Assembly (NCBI GenBank): GCA_016714445.1
Contig: JADJNF010000001.1
Span: forward strand, 62,001 to 126,000
Direction of reading: 5' to 3'
From: Saprospiraceae bacterium
GTDB lineage: Bacteria; Bacteroidota; Bacteroidia; Chitinophagales; Saprospiraceae
DNA length: 64,000 nucleotides
Shown: piece after piece, positions 52,674 through 60,882 of the stretch
Numbering within the stretch: position 1 is the first letter of the stretch
Layout of the letters: every line of letters starts with the position of its first letter
Notes under the pieces: model-generated
What the model was told of the DNA's origin: nothing
The model's database searches: none
What the model saw: only the letters and a program-made list of their open reading frames with translations
Translations under genes and position numbers: made by a program

Positions 52674-53510
52674 TCAAACTACAGATCTGTTTTGCTTTAG
52701 TAATTTTTCAACGGTATGATTCAGCATTTGAATGGATTTTGATTGTTGGTCTATAATTTTTTTCATGCCGTCCATTTCTTCATGAAAAGCGTTTCTAATA
52801 TTATTTGGAGAAGGCAGATATGGAGAGATTTTGACTTCCACATGCCAGATTTCACGTATTTGTTCTATGGCCACTTCGTATGGCTGATAATAAGAATTGT
52901 CCGAAAGCATCATCATAGTACGATTTTCGCGTACTTTATTTAACACCCGTTTTACCACCAGAGATCCATCCATGACTATTACGTACACCAGATTATTTCT
53001 GACTGAACTGTAAAAATTATTACTATCGACTTGGGAACACACTACTTTATCGCCTGCATACAAAGATGGCTCCATACTGTCTCCCATTATATCAAAACAT
53101 CGATAAGTACCATGCTGAAATTTGTAATCCGGCAATGAAAAACTCACCAGGTCATCCAGAAATACAGGATCATGAAATTGCTCCGTATAGCCGGCGTGAG
53201 CAGCTGTAGGCACATATACAATTTTTTCCAGAGATTTAAACTGTTGAGCAGGGGATGGATGCTGAACTATTTCTTCATCAGAAAACATGGATCCAAGACC
53301 TGTAAATATATATTGCGTATTTATTTTATATATCTCTGCAGCGTTTTTTATCAGTTCTATAGTAACATCCCTTTTACCCTTCATTATATCATTTAAATTC
53401 TGCGGGTGATAATCTACGGCAAGAGCAAATTGTCTGATGGACTTTATTTCATTGCTATCCTTGAGTTTTTCAAGGCAGGATATAAATCTTTCTGTTACAA
53501 TATTGCACAT
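52674..53510 (-). CDS. S24/LexA-type self-cleaving repressor with N-terminal HTH and C-terminal coiled coil
   Basis: A 278-residue regulator. N-terminal HTH: IRQFALAVDYHPQNLNDIMK near 25-44. A linker leads to the peptidase S24 domain: predicted self-cleavage at Ala-Gly in VPTAAHAGYTEQ near 100-111, catalytic Ser in IMGDSMEPSLYAGD near 141-154, and the general-base Lys in DGSLVVKRV near 181-189. The order is that of phage-repressor/ImmR-like S24 regulators. Unusual is the C-terminal 45-residue coiled coil (EEMDGMKKIIDQQSKSIQML). No phage genes are nearby, so it is probably a chromosomal stress regulator. Confidence 0.9.
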   Translation of the reverse strand: MCNIVTERFISCLEKLKDSNEIKSIRQFALAVDYHPQNLNDIMKGKRDVTIELIKNAAEIYKINTQYIFTGLGSMFSDEEIVQHPSPAQQFKSLEKIVYVPTAAHAGYTEQFHDPVFLDDLVSFSLPDYKFQHGTYRCFDIMGDSMEPSLYAGDKVVCSQVDSNNFYSSVRNNLVYVIVMDGSLVVKRVLNKVRENRTMMMLSDNSYYQPYEVAIEQIREIWHVEVKISPYLPSPNNIRNAFHEEMDGMKKIIDQQSKSIQMLNHTVEKLLKQNRSVV

Positions 53511-53823
53511 ATGATAAAGTTGTTGGATAGTTGGTTATTTCGTCAAGCTGCAAATGTAATTATTAATATTGAAAAATAAAATAATATGTATAAATTATTA
53601 TAAAATAATTTAATATGAGATAAATTCTAACTTTACAGATAAGAAATATTAAATGATTGAAATATACAATACTGTAAACAATAATCTAAAGTCGAACTTA
53701 CTTTGGGTGAAAGAAATTCTGTCTTACCAATTACAGATGTTCAGGGACTAATCAATTTTACCCTTAATTACATTCTTTGTCTAAACCTTAGTCTTAACCA
53801 TAGTCTTATTCTTAACCTTTACC
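53511..53823. other. Intergenic region between the S24 repressor and gldC
   Basis: A 313-base gap. It holds a minus-strand -7 box (TACATTTG, 53551-53558) 40 bases before the repressor ATG, an AT palindrome at 53592-53611, a plus-strand 32-codon frame at 53653-53751 that I do not trust, and a degenerate repeat at 53781-53829 next to the gldC stop. Confidence 0.5.
53592..53611. promoter_or_regulatory. AT-rich palindrome upstream of the S24 repressor, possible operator
   Basis: AAATTATT and AATAATTT flank a 4-base centre, 82 bases before the repressor ATG and about 34 bases upstream of its -7 box. Self-control by this class of repressor is common, but the AT-rich setting makes chance likely. 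Confidence 0.25.
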
Positions 53824-53829
53824 TTATTC
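53781..53829. repeat. Degenerate short tandem repeat beside the gldC stop
   Basis: About 50 bases built from variants of CTTA(A/G)(C/T)C and CTTATTC (plus strand), for example CCTTAGTCTTAACC then CTTATTCTTAACC. It runs into the gldC stop codon at 53824-53826. Origin unclear. Confidence 0.5.
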
Positions 53830-54183
53830 TTTTTCCTCCGTGATGATGCCTGTTTGTTTGCCAAAGTAGTCTACAAACAATTGCATATCATTGGCTAGTT
53901 GTTGATTATTGGTAGCTCTGAAATATGTATCTGCCAAGGAACGGAGTGTTTGAAACATAAACCTGTCCATCTCCACCACCTGCATCTCCGTAGTCCAAAG
54001 ATCTATCTTCAGCGTGTCTTTGTAATCTTTATCAAAAAGGGACAAAGAAATAGCTTTACATTCTGTAAAACCTGTTCCATTCGGGTTGTCATTGGATCGC
54101 CAATGTATTGTTTCTGGATTTTTGTCCTCGTTCAGTCCAATTTCAAGCTCAATTAATGATTTTTTTATAACCGGTTTTCCCAC
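53824..54183 (-). CDS. gldC: Gliding motility protein GldC
   Basis: A 119-residue protein matching GldC of gliding Bacteroidota: SLIELEIGLNEDKNPETIHW near 9-28, KAISLSLFDKDYKDTLKIDL near 43-62, WTTEMQVVEMDRFMFQTL near 63-80, and SLADTYFRATNN. No signal peptide or TM segment is seen. In Flavobacterium it is a gliding-related cytoplasmic or periplasmic-face accessory protein whose molecular role is unsettled. Its 5' leader contains a (CAAT)6 tract. Together with the T9SS cargo in this window it supports gliding or at least the T9SS/Gld machinery. Confidence 0.92.
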   Translation of the reverse strand: MGKPVIKKSLIELEIGLNEDKNPETIHWRSNDNPNGTGFTECKAISLSLFDKDYKDTLKIDLWTTEMQVVEMDRFMFQTLRSLADTYFRATNNQQLANDMQLFVDYFGKQTGIITEEKE

Positions 54184-54216
54184 GTCTTTATATTTAATGT
54201 ATTCTTAAATGAATAA

Positions 54217-54240
54217 ATTGATTGATTGATTGATTGATTG
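54217..54240. repeat. Tetranucleotide tandem repeat, six copies (CAAT on the gldC strand)
   Basis: Six perfect copies of ATTG (plus) or CAAT (minus). It lies 34-57 bases before the gldC ATG and downstream of the -7 box at 54273-54280, so inside the gldC 5' leader. Repeats of this unit are a known slipped-strand substrate in other bacteria. Confidence 0.9.
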
Positions 54241-54272
54241 ATCAAAAAGTATAAATTCAATATTTATGGTCA

Positions 54273-54280
54273 CAAAGATA
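54273..54280 (-). promoter_or_regulatory. -7 box for gldC
   Basis: The minus strand reads TATCTTTG, 89 bases before the gldC ATG; the tetranucleotide repeat lies between box and ATG. No TTG at standard spacing. Confidence 0.4.
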
Positions 54281-54372
54281 AGAATTACAGCTGGAAGCCT
54301 GTGATGAATAATTTAAAACGTAACACAAAGTTTTAATTTTATTTAAATGATTAAAATAAGAATAATCTCATA

Positions 54373-54957
54373 CTATTTGTTTGGAAATGTAAATGATACA
54401 GAAATTCCAACAGAATTGGCAGAAACAGATTTGTTTAATTCATCTGTATACTTGATGGAAGTATAAGTCAAAGCTACCCATTTATATCCAAACTCTACCC
54501 TTGTACCAAAACTGCCGGTAAAATCAACATCCGGAACAAATCCGTCGCCCTTCAGCCTTACACTCTGGTGAGAAGAAATACCTATTCCCAGTCTTATGTC
54601 CTCATTTATATTCCAATACGGAATCAATGTAATTGGAACCCTGGTAAATCTTATGTTTGCATTTTCGGCAGCTGTCGTATTGTATTTTAATCCAATAGCA
54701 GCACGAAGCATCAATGGTTTTACTTTTGTCATTTGGAATTGTCCTCCCAACGCAAGATAACCACCCTGTCCGGCTCTCATGGTCTGGTCTTCACCATTGG
54801 TAAAAAATACTTTAAGGATTTCATCCCCACCGAATTCAATTCCTCCTTCGACTAAAAATTTGGCAGTAATGGAATTATTTGATTCCTGCGAAAAAGTCGG
54901 TATTGACCATAAAAAAACCATCAATGGAATCGCAAGTAAACATTTAAACAGGTTCAT
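54373..54957 (-). CDS. Outer membrane beta-barrel protein
   Basis: A 194-residue exported protein: signal peptide LLAIPLMVFLWSIPTFSQ near 7-24. The mature part alternates polar and aromatic/aliphatic residues in about eight strands (GYLALGGQFQMTKVKPLMLR, VEFGYKWVALTYTSIKY) and ends VGISVSFTFPNK, a pattern of small barrels. No plug or enzyme motif. Probably an outer-membrane protein of unknown ligand; stands alone. Confidence 0.75.
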   Translation of the reverse strand: MNLFKCLLAIPLMVFLWSIPTFSQESNNSITAKFLVEGGIEFGGDEILKVFFTNGEDQTMRAGQGGYLALGGQFQMTKVKPLMLRAAIGLKYNTTAAENANIRFTRVPITLIPYWNINEDIRLGIGISSHQSVRLKGDGFVPDVDFTGSFGTRVEFGYKWVALTYTSIKYTDELNKSVSANSVGISVSFTFPNK

Positions 54958-55088
54958 CTTTTTATCGAAGTTAAAGTTGAAAGTTAAGCATTTGTATTAG
55001 ATTAAACAAATATTTTCGTGATACCTATTTCTCCAATCAAACAAATTTTAAAATCAAAAATAATATAACTATCTCCCCGAATAAAAGT

Positions 55089-55745
55089 TTACCCGAATTT
55101 TTGGAGATCTATGGATTCATGGATAAAGGTTCCTTTAGTATCAGATTGCATCAACTGAAACATCGCTGATGCGACGGTGATATCCTGTATGGCTTTATAT
55201 TTTTTTAAAGTACCTACAAAGAGAAAACTCAACATCCTGCTGAGTAGAATTCCTATACGCTCACCTACCCTATTTTCCTTCCTGTGGCCTAACAACAAAG
55301 ATGGGCGTACAATATGGATGGTATCAATTCCAAGCGCTGAGATGTCCCTTTCGACATCCCCTTTTACTTTTGAGTAATACACTGCTGAGCTGGCATCCGC
55401 ACCCAAAGATGAAATCAGTCCCAATTTTTTTACTTTATTTTTGGCAGCAGAAGTTGCAGCCTGCATGGTATATGTATAATCTATTTTGTAGAAGGCATCT
55501 TTACTTCCTGCCTTTTTCATAGTAGTCCCCAAACATAGATAGATGTCATCACCTGTAATCTGATCACTGAATGATTCCGGTTGATCAAAATCAATTATGA
55601 TTTGCTGAAGTTTTTCGTGGCTAAAGGATATTGGTTTTCTGACAAATGCCTTGATGGTGCCATACTCATCTCTTTGAAGTAATATGTTTAAAAGTGTAGA
55701 TCCTACCAATCCTGTACTACCGAAGATGATTGCTGTTTTTGCCAT
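55089..55745 (-). CDS. NAD(P)-binding oxidoreductase, TIP30/HTATIP2-like
   Basis: A 218-residue atypical short-chain dehydrogenase. The N-terminal nucleotide motif TAIIFGSTGLVGSTLLNILL near 3-22 is followed by CLGTTMKKAGSKDAFYKIDY near 71-90 and Y-x-x-x-K in AVYYSKVKGDVER near 118-130, with IHIVRPSLLLGHR near 143-155. These are features of the HTATIP2-like group. Substrate unknown. Its ATG overlaps the stop of the upstream PLP-enzyme gene by one base (TAATG), so it is translationally coupled to sulfur amino acid metabolism. Confidence 0.85.
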   Translation of the reverse strand: MAKTAIIFGSTGLVGSTLLNILLQRDEYGTIKAFVRKPISFSHEKLQQIIIDFDQPESFSDQITGDDIYLCLGTTMKKAGSKDAFYKIDYTYTMQAATSAAKNKVKKLGLISSLGADASSAVYYSKVKGDVERDISALGIDTIHIVRPSLLLGHRKENRVGERIGILLSRMLSFLFVGTLKKYKAIQDITVASAMFQLMQSDTKGTFIHESIDLQKFG

Positions 55746-56941
55746 TATGTCAATGCTTGTTCCAGATCAAAAATAATGTCATTCACATCTTCTATTCCGA
55801 CAGACAATCGCACCAGTCCATCTGTTATTCCATTGGCATCTCTTTGTGATTTATCCACATTTATGTGCGAACTAGTTGCCGGGTGGAGCACAAGTGTATC
55901 AACATCACCCAACGTAGGCGCTATTGAACAAAATTTAAGTTTATTTAAAATATTAAGTACCGAGCTTAGATTCCCATCAATTTCAAAACTAAGCATTCCT
56001 CCATAAGATTTCATTTGTTTGGATGCTATATTATGATATGGGTGTGAAGGTAGTCCATTGTAATTTACTTTTTTCACCTTTGGGTGTTTTTGCAAAAAAA
56101 GCGCTACAGCCATGGCATTTGATGCATGTTTTTCCATTCTGATTGGCAAAGTCTTTAGCCCGTTATTGATTAGCCAGGCATCCCAGGCATTGCAGGTAGT
56201 ACCCAATAATTTTAGGGTGGTCCAGATTTGTTTCTTATATTTCTCATCATGTCCGATGATCACTCCTGCGATGGAATTACCATGACCATTTAGATATTTT
56301 GTGGTAGAATGTATGACAAAGTCAACGCCAAGAGCCAACGGTTGTTGTATCACAGGTGTACAAAAAGTATTGTCAACACAAGTAATAATCCCGTACTTTC
56401 TGGCCAATCTTGACATTTGTAATATGTCGATACACTTCATCGTCGGGTTGGCAGGAGTTTCAAAATAGAGCAATTTTATGGTACGATCATTTTGTAATAT
56501 CTGCTCTACCCCATCAAAAGCAGTAAGATCTGTAAAAATTGTTTTTATTCCGCTGTTGGCAATAACTTTCAATAACATCTCTGTCGTTCCTCCATATAAA
56601 TCACCTTGTGTCAAAATAGTATCACCCGTTTTTAGCAAAGATAATATAATGGTAGAAATAGCAGACATACCACTACTTGTCAGATAGCCATACGCACTCA
56701 AACCTGTCCCAAATGCTTCAAGATCAGCTAGTTTTCCGCTTACAGTATCAACTGTGGGATTACCATATCTACTGTACGAATGACCTGATTTTGCGCCGGT
56801 AAATATATCAATACCTTCTTCCATACTTTCAAATTCAAAAGAAGAAGTTGCATAAATCGGCAGCTGATGTGGTTTTGTGGATCGGTGGTCTTTAAATTCT
56901 TTAACACAAAGTGAAGCTAAAGAAAGTCTTTTATTGTTCAT
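55745..56941 (-). CDS. Cys/Met-metabolism PLP enzyme (cystathionine gamma-synthase/methionine gamma-lyase family)
   Basis: A PLP-dependent transsulfuration-family enzyme of 398 residues from the ATG at 56939-56941. A longer frame begins at 56968, but the -7 box at 56966-56973 would lie at that start, so the shorter one is preferred. Signatures: HQLPIYATSSFEFES, SYSRYGNPTVDTV, SSGMSAISTII, Y-x-G-G-T-T in GDLYGGTTEMLL, YFETPANPTMKCID, and the Schiff-base Lys in DFVIHSTTKYLNGHGNSIAG. The C-terminal TLGDVDTLVLHPATSSH with LVRLSVGIED is typical. Synthase versus lyase cannot be decided by eye. Confidence 0.9.
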   Translation of the reverse strand: MNNKRLSLASLCVKEFKDHRSTKPHQLPIYATSSFEFESMEEGIDIFTGAKSGHSYSRYGNPTVDTVSGKLADLEAFGTGLSAYGYLTSSGMSAISTIILSLLKTGDTILTQGDLYGGTTEMLLKVIANSGIKTIFTDLTAFDGVEQILQNDRTIKLLYFETPANPTMKCIDILQMSRLARKYGIITCVDNTFCTPVIQQPLALGVDFVIHSTTKYLNGHGNSIAGVIIGHDEKYKKQIWTTLKLLGTTCNAWDAWLINNGLKTLPIRMEKHASNAMAVALFLQKHPKVKKVNYNGLPSHPYHNIASKQMKSYGGMLSFEIDGNLSSVLNILNKLKFCSIAPTLGDVDTLVLHPATSSHINVDKSQRDANGITDGLVRLSVGIEDVNDIIFDLEQALT

Positions 56942-56965
56942 CCTGATTACATTATTAATATGGTA

Positions 56966-56973
56966 CAAAGGTA
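56966..56973 (-). promoter_or_regulatory. -7 box for the PLP-enzyme/oxidoreductase pair
   Basis: The minus strand reads TACCTTTG, 24 bases before the ATG at 56941. No TTG at standard spacing. Confidence 0.45.
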
Positions 56974-57198
56974 AAAGGAATTTCGTTAATACTTTTAAAT
57001 TGTCATATGTATAGTTTATAAAACTTTGGAATGAAAATATATAAAAACTTCTTTTTTATTTAAACCTGAAAATCTGTTATCTTATAATTTGGTAAAATGG
57101 ATATCTTCAGCATATGCATATGATCTTTCCAAAGCTGCCAAAAAATAATTCATATTTCAGTTCAGATTATATATGAGGACAGGACACAAATATTTGAT

Positions 57199-58620
57199 TT
57201 ACTTCCCTTTGCCCTGAATAAGCACCAAAATAGTATAAAACAATATTTTAATGTCAAGACTTAAAGACATGTTTTCAATATACAAAATATCAAATTTTAA
57301 TCTTTGCAGCATTTGCTGAACATTTGATGCATATCCATATTTCACCTGACCCCAGGAAGTGATACCAGGTCTGACCTTAAGCAAATGTTTATAATGTGGC
57401 GCTTCTTTTGAAATAAGGTCAATATAATACTTCCTTTCAGGTCTGGGTCCTACAATAGACATATCTCCTTTCAGAACATTAAAAAATTGAGGAATTTCGT
57501 CTATTCGCCATTTTCTCATTATTTTGCCCCAGGATGTCACCCTATCATCATTATCGTTGCTGAGTTGCGGTCCATTCTTTTCTGCTTCCATGAGCATGGA
57601 CCTGAATTTTATAATATTAAAAGGTTTGCCATTCATCCCGATTCTTTCCTGCATATAAAATACAGGGCCGGGAGATGATAGTTTAACTCGTATAATACTC
57701 ATTAAAATAACAGGAGATAAGATGATAATTGCAATAATACTGATTGTGTAGTCAATTAACCTCTTGATTACTTTTTGCCAGTTTGGCATAAGTTCCTGTT
57801 CGATTTCAATCAAAACTGCCCCATAAATATGATTCATCTTAACAGTACCCAACATTATATCATAAGTGTCGGGTATAACCTTAATCAGAATTTGTTCAGA
57901 AAAATCAAATAAATCATCCAGAATAGCTTTAAGTTTACTATGTTCGGAAGTTTCAACTGCAATAATTACTTCTTCTACTTTGTACTGCACCATTACAGTA
58001 TCAAGATCAGAAATCTTCCCTAATTTGGGCAAGTATTTTTCAAGGTGGTTTTTACTTTTGCCGTTGCTGTCAATGAAACCTATAAAATTATGACCCAGAC
58101 TATGAGGTCTTGAAATAATTTCTTCATATAAGTCAACGGCATTTTTATCTCCACCAATGATAAGTGTATTAAAACTAACTTTTCCTGATTTTAATCTTTT
58201 ACTTGCCACGGTAAGAATGATCATTCTAAAAATAGAAGTAATCGTAAAATGGATAATAAATAATCTTAAAAAAAGTGTAAAAATGGAGGTAAACTTCAAA
58301 ACATTATCGTCCATCAAGACAGTAAAAAATAGCAAAAGGACGCCTAAAAACGTTGTAAAGAAAGTACTCTTTAATGTTTCAAATCGGGAGTACCTGTAAA
58401 TATCTTTGTATCTGTCAAATATAGAATAAATAATAACCCATATCAATGGAATTAACAAAAGTCCCTGCCAGAGTCTTTTGTCTGAAACAATTTCCATTAA
58501 CTCAATCCCTGGTGACTCAATGTTTTTTCTATAAATAAAAAATAGTAGCCACGCCAAAAAGGCGGAAATAAAATCTCCAATCCTATATATGAACAGCTCT
58601 AATTTTCTTTGTTCTTTCAT
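57199..58620 (-). CDS. Polyprenyl-phosphate sugar-1-phosphate transferase (WbaP/WcaJ type)
   Basis: Starts a surface polysaccharide by moving a sugar-1-phosphate to undecaprenyl phosphate. The 473-residue product has four or five N-terminal TM segments (about 10-140), a nucleotide-like soluble domain (about 150-265), one more TM segment near DYTISIIAIIILSPVILMSI, then the bacterial sugar transferase domain: SSPGPVFYMQERIGMNGKPF, IIKFRSM, WRIDEIPQF and VLKGDMSIVGPRPE, ending KVRPGITSWGQV. This last part holds the catalytic Asp-Glu. It is the last gene of a run with a lipoprotein and an oxidoreductase. Confidence 0.94.
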   Translation of the reverse strand: MKEQRKLELFIYRIGDFISAFLAWLLFFIYRKNIESPGIELMEIVSDKRLWQGLLLIPLIWVIIYSIFDRYKDIYRYSRFETLKSTFFTTFLGVLLLFFTVLMDDNVLKFTSIFTLFLRLFIIHFTITSIFRMIILTVASKRLKSGKVSFNTLIIGGDKNAVDLYEEIISRPHSLGHNFIGFIDSNGKSKNHLEKYLPKLGKISDLDTVMVQYKVEEVIIAVETSEHSKLKAILDDLFDFSEQILIKVIPDTYDIMLGTVKMNHIYGAVLIEIEQELMPNWQKVIKRLIDYTISIIAIIILSPVILMSIIRVKLSSPGPVFYMQERIGMNGKPFNIIKFRSMLMEAEKNGPQLSNDNDDRVTSWGKIMRKWRIDEIPQFFNVLKGDMSIVGPRPERKYYIDLISKEAPHYKHLLKVRPGITSWGQVKYGYASNVQQMLQRLKFDILYIENMSLSLDIKILFYTILVLIQGKGK

Positions 58621-58626
58621 CTATTT

Positions 58627-59493
58627 TCAGAAATGAATGTGCTTAATGTTATCCACATAAATATTCGAAACCTGACTTATTCCAGTACGCGTAAATCCTA
58701 ACACCAGCCTATATGCATCATAATCATCAGGAGATAATTTGTCTGTAACATCAATATATATTTTATTCCAGTTTTCTTTGCCAGGCACAAACAAAACATA
58801 TTCAACCCTAAATAGTCCAAAAGATGATTTTGCAATTCCGATGGCAATCTCACCTTCCCCTTTATAATCCATTTCAATATAACTCTGACCTCTGCTATTT
58901 TGTCCCCGATTTATATTGACATCACATCCAATTTCCATAAATTTCAATTCATTTGAAAGTGCAATCCATCCCGATTTTAGGCCAAGATTGGATGTTTCAT
59001 TTGTAACATTAATATTTGAGTTGGGATTACTATCAAAATCCAATCTAAAGGAATTCCCTGTTTCAAAACTTTCATTGACGGGAATCTTTGCATTTGAAAT
59101 ATACTGGAAGTTTAAAGGTATTGATACAGTTTTATTTGGCTCAGGACTCACCTTTGTGACAATGGATTTGTAGAATGGATAAAATACTGGCGTATCATTC
59201 ATTCCATTATTACGAATACCTGCAAGAATGGTAATTTCACTGTCCGAATTAATTACTGATACAGGTACTTTTGCAGGTAATGGAAACACACCCAGGATCT
59301 GTCCATCTGCAAATACCCAAACGTCTGTAATTTTATGTGTATCAAAACCAGTGTTATCAGGTGTTCTGACAGTAGGGTCTTTCAGGTCAAGAAAAAACGG
59401 AACTGGCTTGTCGCTATCCAACAAACTACATGAACTAAAAGTGGCTATAGAAAAAATGAATATCAGATATTTAAATTTCAACATTATTTTCAT
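58627..59493 (-). CDS. Lipoprotein of unknown function in a polysaccharide cluster
   Basis: A 288-residue lipoprotein: KYLIFIFSIATFSSCSLLD gives a hydrophobic core and lipobox. The mature part opens with PVPFFLDLKDPTV and KITDVWVFADGQILGVFPLP near 54-73, resembling a fibronectin- or carboxypeptidase-regulatory-like beta domain, and later has a jelly-roll-like rhythm (SYIEMDYKGEGEIAIGIAKS) ending VDNIKHIHF. I recall homologues next to sugar transferases in other Bacteroidota, but cannot name a function. It overlaps the oxidoreductase gene by 23 bases and lies 6 bases before the sugar transferase gene. Confidence 0.75.
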   Translation of the reverse strand: MKIMLKFKYLIFIFSIATFSSCSLLDSDKPVPFFLDLKDPTVRTPDNTGFDTHKITDVWVFADGQILGVFPLPAKVPVSVINSDSEITILAGIRNNGMNDTPVFYPFYKSIVTKVSPEPNKTVSIPLNFQYISNAKIPVNESFETGNSFRLDFDSNPNSNINVTNETSNLGLKSGWIALSNELKFMEIGCDVNINRGQNSRGQSYIEMDYKGEGEIAIGIAKSSFGLFRVEYVLFVPGKENWNKIYIDVTDKLSPDDYDAYRLVLGFTRTGISQVSNIYVDNIKHIHF

Positions 59494-60442
59494 TTATTTT
59501 ATCCTGTATGATCTGTGCAAGATGTAATGCCCTGTATCCGTCTTCAATCGTAACAATCAGTGGAGCATCGTTAACTACAGATTCATAAAAGTCATTTAAC
59601 TCATCTTCAATGGCATTATTTTGCATTATGGAAGGTGTTTCTATTATAATACGTTTTAATCCGTCATTTGTATGTATCGTCATGCCGGAAAAATTGTCGC
59701 CTTCGATATTATTTTCAATTTTTATTACCTGAGCTTCTTTATCCAGAAAATCAAGACTAATGTATGCATCCTCCTGAAATATTCTGATCTTCCTCATATT
59801 TTTCATGCTTATCCTGCTAGCAGTAAGATTTGCTACTGCCCCACCCTCAAATTCAATGCGGGCATTGCAAATATCAGGCGTACTGCTTACTATTGAAACA
59901 CCGTTTGCCCTGACATCTTTGATATTGTCTTTCACCATACTGAGTACGATGTCTATGTCATGAATCATTAAATCCAGGACAACAGAAACATCTGTCCCCC
60001 TAGGATTAAACATAGCCAACCTGTGACCTTCAATAAATTTTGGCTTAAAATTAATATTCTTAAGGGATCTGATTGCCGGATTATACCTTTCTACGTGACC
60101 TACTTGCACTTTTACGCCATATTCAATAGAAAGTTTAACCAACTCTTCAGCCTGTTTGGTTGATTCTGTGAGTGGTTTTTCTATAAATACGTGTTTACCT
60201 CTGGAGATACAGGTTTTTGCAATTTCGTAATGATGCACCGTTGGACTTACTATATCTATACAATCTGAAGCATCGATCAAGTCACTAAGGCTATCAAAAG
60301 ATTTGACAGAATATGTTTCTACTATCATTTTCCTCACAGTAGGATCGGGATCATAGAAGCCCGCAAATTCAAATTTTGTATTCAACAAACATTTTAAATG
60401 TATTTTACCCAAATGTCCTGCGCCCGCTAATCCAATTTTCAA
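59471..60442 (-). CDS. Gfo/Idh/MocA-family oxidoreductase
   Basis: A 323-residue NAD(P)-dependent sugar-type dehydrogenase. Rossmann motif IGLAGAGHLGKIHLKCLL near 3-20, then IDIVSPTVHHYEIAKTCI near 68-85, the EKP catalytic triad start HVFIEKPLTESTKQAEELV near 89-107, and GHVERYNPA near 119-127; DLMIHDIDIVLSMV near 158-171 has the His-Asp pair. Likely oxidises or epimerises a nucleotide sugar for the neighbouring glycan gene set. It starts 10 bases after a small membrane-protein gene. Confidence 0.9.
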   Translation of the reverse strand: MKIGLAGAGHLGKIHLKCLLNTKFEFAGFYDPDPTVRKMIVETYSVKSFDSLSDLIDASDCIDIVSPTVHHYEIAKTCISRGKHVFIEKPLTESTKQAEELVKLSIEYGVKVQVGHVERYNPAIRSLKNINFKPKFIEGHRLAMFNPRGTDVSVVLDLMIHDIDIVLSMVKDNIKDVRANGVSIVSSTPDICNARIEFEGGAVANLTASRISMKNMRKIRIFQEDAYISLDFLDKEAQVIKIENNIEGDNFSGMTIHTNDGLKRIIIETPSIMQNNAIEDELNDFYESVVNDAPLIVTIEDGYRALHLAQIIQDKINENNVEI

Positions 60443-60452
60443 ACTGTCGAAT

Positions 60453-60761
60453 TTAAATGTTCTTTAAAATTATTCCCATTATGGTGATCAGAAGTACCAG
60501 AATCACGGCTATTAAGATAGACTTCTTTATATGACCGCTAAAACTCAATATTTCATTAGTGAATGCAGGATATTTGGAAAGGACTTCATTTTCCATTTTA
60601 ACCTTATTAAAGATGTGTGAAGAATTAAACTCAATTCTGTTTTGCACCAACACCTTATATACTTTAAATACTTTTATTCTAAAATATAGGTTTAGAAAAA
60701 GCAGAGAAAGGAAAATACCAATAATTAGATAAGTTATTATATAGGTCATAAAAGTGTACAA
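60453..60761 (-). CDS. Small membrane protein with two TM helices
   Basis: A 102-residue membrane protein: TM1 at about 6-27 (TYIITYLIIGIFLSLLFLNL), a 45-residue polar middle (VEVLSKYP-type charged region, KVKMENEVLSKYPAFTNEIL), TM2 near 80-99 (KSILIAVILVLLITIMGIIL). The start may be four codons later (ATG at 60749). It heads the run to Gfo/Idh, lipoprotein and sugar transferase. No family recognised; possibly a helper of glycan export. Confidence 0.65.
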   Translation of the reverse strand: MYTFMTYIITYLIIGIFLSLLFLNLYFRIKVFKVYKVLVQNRIEFNSSHIFNKVKMENEVLSKYPAFTNEILSFSGHIKKSILIAVILVLLITIMGIILKNI

Positions 60762-60768
60762 TATGTTG

Positions 60769-60800
60769 CAAAGTTAATAAAATTAAAGGGTTTTAAGCAA
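60769..60800 (-). promoter_or_regulatory. Promoter for the polysaccharide run (TTG-N21-TAACTTTG)
   Basis: On the minus strand TTG at 60800-60798, 21 bases, then TAACTTTG at 60776-60769, a full match to the Bacteroidota -33/-7 arrangement. It lies just before the small membrane-protein gene. Confidence 0.6.
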
Positions 60801-60882
60801 AACAACTGTCGAATTGTTGATTCATGCCAAAATTTGTTTTTCTTAATTTTTATTTATATTCTTGTCCTCAAATATCTTAAAT

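Noticed and set aside
52674..53510. S24 repressor as a mark of a prophage
   Set aside because: No integrase, structural, lysis or attachment-site sequence is seen on either side; neighbours are ordinary chromosomal genes.
53653..53751. 32-codon plus-strand frame divergent from the S24 repressor
   Set aside because: No signal peptide, motif or promoter box with full match; frames of this length arise by chance in AT-rich gaps.
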